Part shown: one piece after another, positions 5,922 through 8,554 of the stretch
How the letters are laid out: each line of letters starts with the position of its first letter
Position numbering within the stretch: the first letter of the stretch is position 1
NCBI GenBank assembly: GCA_905211615.1
Contig: CAJMBB010000083.1
Location: 1 to 8,554, forward strand
Length of the DNA: 8,554 nucleotides
Source: an uncultured Collinsella sp.
GTDB taxonomy: Bacteria > Actinomycetota > Coriobacteriia > Coriobacteriales > Coriobacteriaceae
Direction: 5' to 3'
Position numbers and translations under genes: made by a program
Notes under the pieces: model-generated
What the model was told of the DNA's origin: nothing
Databases searched by the model: none
The model's input: the letters and a program-made list of their open reading frames with translations, nothing else

Positions 5922-7103
5922 ATGCTATTTGTAAATCGGCTGGTACATACGCTTGTTCCCGGCAGCGAGGGCGAGCCGGTCGATGCATCTTGCCGCACCA
6001 ACGCGGGCTTTGCCGCAAGCCTCATCTGCATTGGCCTCAACATCACCCTGTGCCTGGCCAAGGGCATCGCGGGCCTGCTCGCCGGCTCCGTCTCCCTCAT
6101 CGCCGACGCTTTCAACAACCTCTCCGATGCCTCGAGCAACATTGTGAGCCTGCTCGGTTTCCGCCTTGCCAGCCGCCCGGCAGACGAAGGCCACCCCTAT
6201 GGTCACGGCCGCTACGAGTACCTAGCCGGCCTGTTCGTCGCCGTCCTGGTTTGCGCCGTCGGCATCAATCTGATCCTCGAGTCGGTCACCAAAATCATCA
6301 AGCCCTCGCCCACCGTGTATTCGGCGCTCTCCATGGCCGCCCTTGTTCTGTCCATGCTCGTCAAATTCTGGATGGCCGCGTTCAACCGCGCACTGGGTAA
6401 CCGCATCGATTCCGAGACGCTTATCGCCACGGCGCAGGATTCCAAAAACGACGTCATTGCCTCGGCCTCGGTCCTGGCCGCAGCGCTTATTTCGCAGACG
6501 AACGGCTTTGACCTCGATGGCTGGGCAGGCCTTGGCGTGGGCATCTTCATCTGCATCAGCGGCATGGGCCTAGTGCGCGACGCCATCAGCCCGTTGCTGG
6601 GACAAGCGCCCGACCCCAAGCTCGTCCAGGCAATCCGCGACAAGATCATGTCCTATCCGCAGGTCTTGGGCACACACGACCTGATGGTGCACGACTACGG
6701 CCCCGGTCGTCAGTTTGCCAGCGCCCACGTGGAGATGCCCGGCGAGGGCGACGCATTTGAGCACCACGAGATTCTGGACACCATCGAGCATGACATCAAG
6801 CGCCAGATGGGCATCGATATCACGCTGCACTGCGACCCCATCGCCACCACTGGCGACGACCTGCGCGGCTGGGTCAAGCGCGGCGTCATGCAGATCGATC
6901 CCGCGCTCTCCATCCACGACCTGCACGAGCACGACGGGTTCGTTTCGTTTGACCTGGTGCGTCCCGACGGCTTTGACATATCCGACGAAGAGCTGCTGGA
7001 GCTCGTCACGCGCATCGTGCACGAGCGCCGGCCCGATGCCTCATGCGTCGTTACGTTTGACTCGGGCTTTAGCTCGCCCGACCGTCCGGCCGAGCAGCTG
7101 TAG
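5922..7103 (+). CDS. CDF-family cation efflux transporter, manganese-type metal site
   Basis: The product has 393 residues from the ATG at 5922, a membrane transporter expected to export divalent cations in exchange for protons. Six hydrophobic segments fill residues about 25-225. TM2 carries NNLSD (Asn65, Asp69) and TM5 carries DSKND (Asp173, Asp177). The resulting N-D-D-D set is that described for MntE-type manganese exporters; zinc CDFs usually have His/Asp here. The usual cytoplasmic dimer domain follows (about 225-310, with HDLMVHDYGPG and a His-containing HVEMP strand). A further C-terminal segment (about 315-393, starting near RGWVKRG, with IHDLHEHDGFVSFDLV) repeats the ferredoxin-like pattern seen in many clostridial and coriobacterial CDFs. 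Manganese specificity is inference. It is divergent from the zinc-ribbon gene and convergent, with a 12-bp gap, on the membrane protein gene at 7116-8105. Confidence 0.93.
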   Translation: MLFVNRLVHTLVPGSEGEPVDASCRTNAGFAASLICIGLNITLCLAKGIAGLLAGSVSLIADAFNNLSDASSNIVSLLGFRLASRPADEGHPYGHGRYEYLAGLFVAVLVCAVGINLILESVTKIIKPSPTVYSALSMAALVLSMLVKFWMAAFNRALGNRIDSETLIATAQDSKNDVIASASVLAAALISQTNGFDLDGWAGLGVGIFICISGMGLVRDAISPLLGQAPDPKLVQAIRDKIMSYPQVLGTHDLMVHDYGPGRQFASAHVEMPGEGDAFEHHEILDTIEHDIKRQMGIDITLHCDPIATTGDDLRGWVKRGVMQIDPALSIHDLHEHDGFVSFDLVRPDGFDISDEELLELVTRIVHERRPDASCVVTFDSGFSSPDRPAEQL

Positions 7104-7117
7104 TCTGCTTAACAGCT
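7096..7117. terminator. Weak symmetric hairpin spanning two convergent stop codons
   Basis: AGCTGT (7096-7101) and ACAGCT (7112-7117) form a 6-bp stem with a 10-base loop covering the 12-bp gap between two convergent genes. Neither side has a proper T-run. It is the only structure that could separate the two transcripts, and it is weak. Confidence 0.25.
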
Positions 7118-8105
7118 AGTTTCCCTGCGCGCCCGAGATGCCGTTTTGCAGGGCGTTCCAGGCATCCGTCGCCAAGCCGCCCAAGTTCTGCGCGGTATCG
7201 CCCAGGTTTTGTGCCGTGTCGCCCAGCTCTTGCGCCTTGTCTCCCAACTCTTGTGCCTTGTTGCTCAAGTCCTCCAGCGTATTGGAGCTCGAGCTGTCGG
7301 TACCGCTTTGGCCGCCGGACGAGTTGCCCGAGCTGTTCTTGTGCGTGAGTTGAATTTCGAGGTTGCCGTTGTCGTTATAGTAGGCAGAAGTAACGACCCA
7401 GTTGGAATCGATGACGGGCGTTGAGCCATCGTCGGTCAGGATCACGGCGTTCGAAAGGTCGGCTCCGCGCGACTTGAGGAGCTTCTTGGCGTTGGACCAG
7501 TACTGTCCCGGGATATCGCTCAGGTCGACGGTGCCAGACGAGGCGGACTCGGTTTGCTCGGCAGCGGTATCGGCCGTTGAACCCCCTCGCTTGTTGAGCA
7601 TGCCCGACACGATGGCAAACACAACCGACAGCGCAAAGAAGATCGCCAGTACGATGAGGATCTTCTTGATCGCGTTCGACGAACGCGACGGCTTCTTCTC
7701 CTCGTCCTCGCCATATTGTGGAATCGACTTGGGGTACTCGCGATACGGCTCGCGCGACTCGTAGCGAGGCTGCGCCGTGCGAGGCATATACGTCGTCTGC
7801 TGAGGCTGCGGAATGGGATTCTGCGGCAGGTCATCATAGGGATTCGGCGCCGAGGCGGCATAAGAATCCTGCGGCACATAATCAAACGGGTCCGGCGCCG
7901 CGTTACCATAGGGGCTTTGCGTAGATGCAGCGTAAGGGTCCTGCGCCGTGTCGCCATAGCCCATAACCCGAGTGGGCTCGGCAGAAGGCTGCGTCGCGGC
8001 GGGGTCGGCATAACCGGGGTTGGGAACAACACGGGTCGCGTCGGCGCTATCACCAGCATGTGCGGAACCGTAGCCGCCCATCACGGTTGTCTTGTCCTGA
8101 TCCAT
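7116..8105 (-). CDS. Single-pass membrane protein with PASTA-like extracellular domain and heptad-repeat tail
   Basis: The product has 329 residues from the ATG at 8105, with ribosome site AAAGGA 8 bases upstream. Residues 1-145 are a low-complexity, presumably cytoplasmic Pro/Tyr/Gln/Ala-rich region with short T-V motifs (Thr7, Thr24, Thr45) and an imperfect 24-residue duplication (YAAS at 58 and 82, PY at 65-66 and 89-90). Lys/Arg residues precede a transmembrane helix at about 149-170. Residues about 195-256 resemble a PASTA-like domain (DIPGQYWSNAKKLLKSRG, DSNWVV, LEIQLT). A Ser/Gly linker leads to four consecutive heptads, KAQELGD twice then TAQNLGD/TAQNLGG, forming a helical tail. PASTA-type domains bind cell-wall fragments, so an envelope-sensing or structural role is plausible but inferred. 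No kinase domain is present. It forms its own transcription unit downstream of the fhs terminator. Confidence 0.8.
   Translation of the reverse strand: MDQDKTTVMGGYGSAHAGDSADATRVVPNPGYADPAATQPSAEPTRVMGYGDTAQDPYAASTQSPYGNAAPDPFDYVPQDSYAASAPNPYDDLPQNPIPQPQQTTYMPRTAQPRYESREPYREYPKSIPQYGEDEEKKPSRSSNAIKKILIVLAIFFALSVVFAIVSGMLNKRGGSTADTAAEQTESASSGTVDLSDIPGQYWSNAKKLLKSRGADLSNAVILTDDGSTPVIDSNWVVTSAYYNDNGNLEIQLTHKNSSGNSSGGQSGTDSSSSNTLEDLSNKAQELGDKAQELGDTAQNLGDTAQNLGGLATDAWNALQNGISGAQGN
7179..7262 (-). repeat. Four tandem 21-bp units encoding heptads
   Basis: Units at 7179-7199, 7200-7220, 7221-7241 and 7242-7262 share a GCCCAG/A...TG.GC pattern on the plus strand. They encode the KAQELGD/TAQNLGD heptads of the membrane protein. 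The copies differ mainly at synonymous or conservative positions, suggesting an older tandem expansion kept in frame. Confidence 0.8.
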
Positions 8106-8113
8106 GCAACGAT

Positions 8114-8119
8114 TCCTTT
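8114..8119 (-). promoter_or_regulatory. Ribosome binding site of the PASTA-like membrane protein
   Basis: AAAGGA on the minus strand, 8 bases before the ATG at 8105, supports that start. Confidence 0.6.
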
Positions 8120-8150
8120 CCGTCGCGCGTGAGCCTCAAGTTATCCATGC

Positions 8151-8156
8151 ATTCTA
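8151..8156 (-). promoter_or_regulatory. Possible -10 box for the PASTA-like gene
   Basis: TAGAAT on the minus strand (5 of 6 to consensus) lies 45 bases before the ATG at 8105. No good -35 element is found at the usual distance, so this is tentative. Confidence 0.25.
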
Positions 8157-8223
8157 CCCGCGCAAAAGCCTATGATGGGCAGAGCCCGTCGGTATCTACA
8201 AGACATGCGCGGGCCTAAGGATC

Positions 8224-8259
8224 AAAAAGCCCCGCCGGGCCTTGTGGGCGCGGCGGGGC
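8224..8259 (-). terminator. Strong intrinsic terminator after fhs
   Basis: On the minus strand, GCCCCGCCG pairs perfectly with CGGCGGGGC around a 13-base loop, and TTTTT follows immediately. It begins 25 bases after the fhs stop codon and should insulate the downstream membrane protein gene. Confidence 0.92.
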
Positions 8260-8284
8260 GAGCAAGCAGCTATGCGCAGCGAGC

Positions 8285-8554
8285 TTAGAACAGGCCGGTG
8301 ATGTTGCCGTCGTTGTCGACGTCGATGTTTTCGGCCGCGGGCACCTTGGGCAGACCCGGCATGGTCAGAACACTGCCGGTCAGCGCGACCACAAAGTGGG
8401 CGCCGGCAGAAACCTTGAGCTCGCGCACCGTGATGCGGAAATTCTCGGGAGCGCCCAGGGCCTTGGCGTTGTCGCTAAAGCTGTACTGCGTCTTGGCCAC
8501 GCACACCGGCAGGCCGCCGAAGCCCAGCTCCGTCAGGCGGTTGATCTCCCGGTC
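8285..8554 (-). CDS. fhs: Formate--tetrahydrofolate ligase, C-terminal 89 residues (5' partial)
   Basis: The frame is open to the right edge of the window, so this is the end of a larger gene (full-length family members are about 550 residues). The visible part, with GFGGLPVCVAKTQYSFSD, ITVREL, GAHFVVALTG, MPGLPKVPAAE and the final DGNITGLF, is the highly conserved Fhs C-terminus. The enzyme joins formate to tetrahydrofolate using ATP, giving 10-formyl-tetrahydrofolate in cytoplasmic one-carbon metabolism. It is the last gene of its transcript, closed by a strong terminator 25 bases downstream. The apparent internal GTG start at 8506 is only a valine codon inside the domain. No truncation or frameshift is seen in the visible part. 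Confidence 0.97.
   Translation of the reverse strand, partial: DREINRLTELGFGGLPVCVAKTQYSFSDNAKALGAPENFRITVRELKVSAGAHFVVALTGSVLTMPGLPKVPAAENIDVDNDGNITGLF

Noticed and set aside
7179..7262. CRISPR-like or VNTR interpretation of the 21-bp repeats
   Set aside because: There are no spacers, the repeats are directly adjacent, and they are in frame within a coding sequence that makes heptads.

Overview
The window is about 8.5 kb of moderately high-GC bacterial DNA. Codon use, a clostridial/coriobacterial-type formate--tetrahydrofolate ligase, a surface protein ending in an LPXTG-like LADTG signal, and the general gene mix suggest a gut actinobacterium of the Coriobacteriia, possibly Collinsella. 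This placement is inference from protein flavour, not a database result. There are seven protein-coding genes, two of them cut by the window edges. I see no tRNA, rRNA, CRISPR array, transposon or phage structure.

Left part (2-2359, + strand): the 3' portion of a large secreted surface enzyme. It has a ricin-like beta-trefoil region, a bacterial phosphatidylinositol-specific phospholipase C (PI-PLC X) domain with both catalytic histidines, an Ig-like/MBG-type stalk, a Gly/Ser/Lys linker and a C-terminal LADTG-hydrophobic-tail anchor. A strong intrinsic terminator follows it.

Middle (2454-3940): a short PH-like protein on the minus strand lies head-to-head with a full-length YhcG/DUF1016-type PD-(D/E)XK nuclease on the plus strand. 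No restriction-modification genes are visible beside it. A 425-bp gene-poor stretch (3941-4365) follows, with several hairpins and hints of decayed coding sequence.

Right part (4366-8554): a double zinc-ribbon cytoplasmic protein (minus) is divergent from a CDF cation transporter (plus) whose metal-site residues (N-D-D-D) match the manganese-type CDFs. A 19-bp dyad sits in their shared upstream region. The transporter converges, with a 12-bp gap, on a single-pass membrane protein (minus) with a Pro/Tyr-rich cytoplasmic N-terminus, a PASTA-like extracellular domain and a four-fold heptad repeat tail. Upstream of that, and insulated by a very strong terminator, is the 3' end of fhs.

The genes look like independent single-gene transcription units rather than one operon or one system. 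The best candidates for new biology are the lectin/PI-PLC surface enzyme, the PASTA-like membrane protein and the double zinc-ribbon protein. Nothing here proves a new defence or mobile system.
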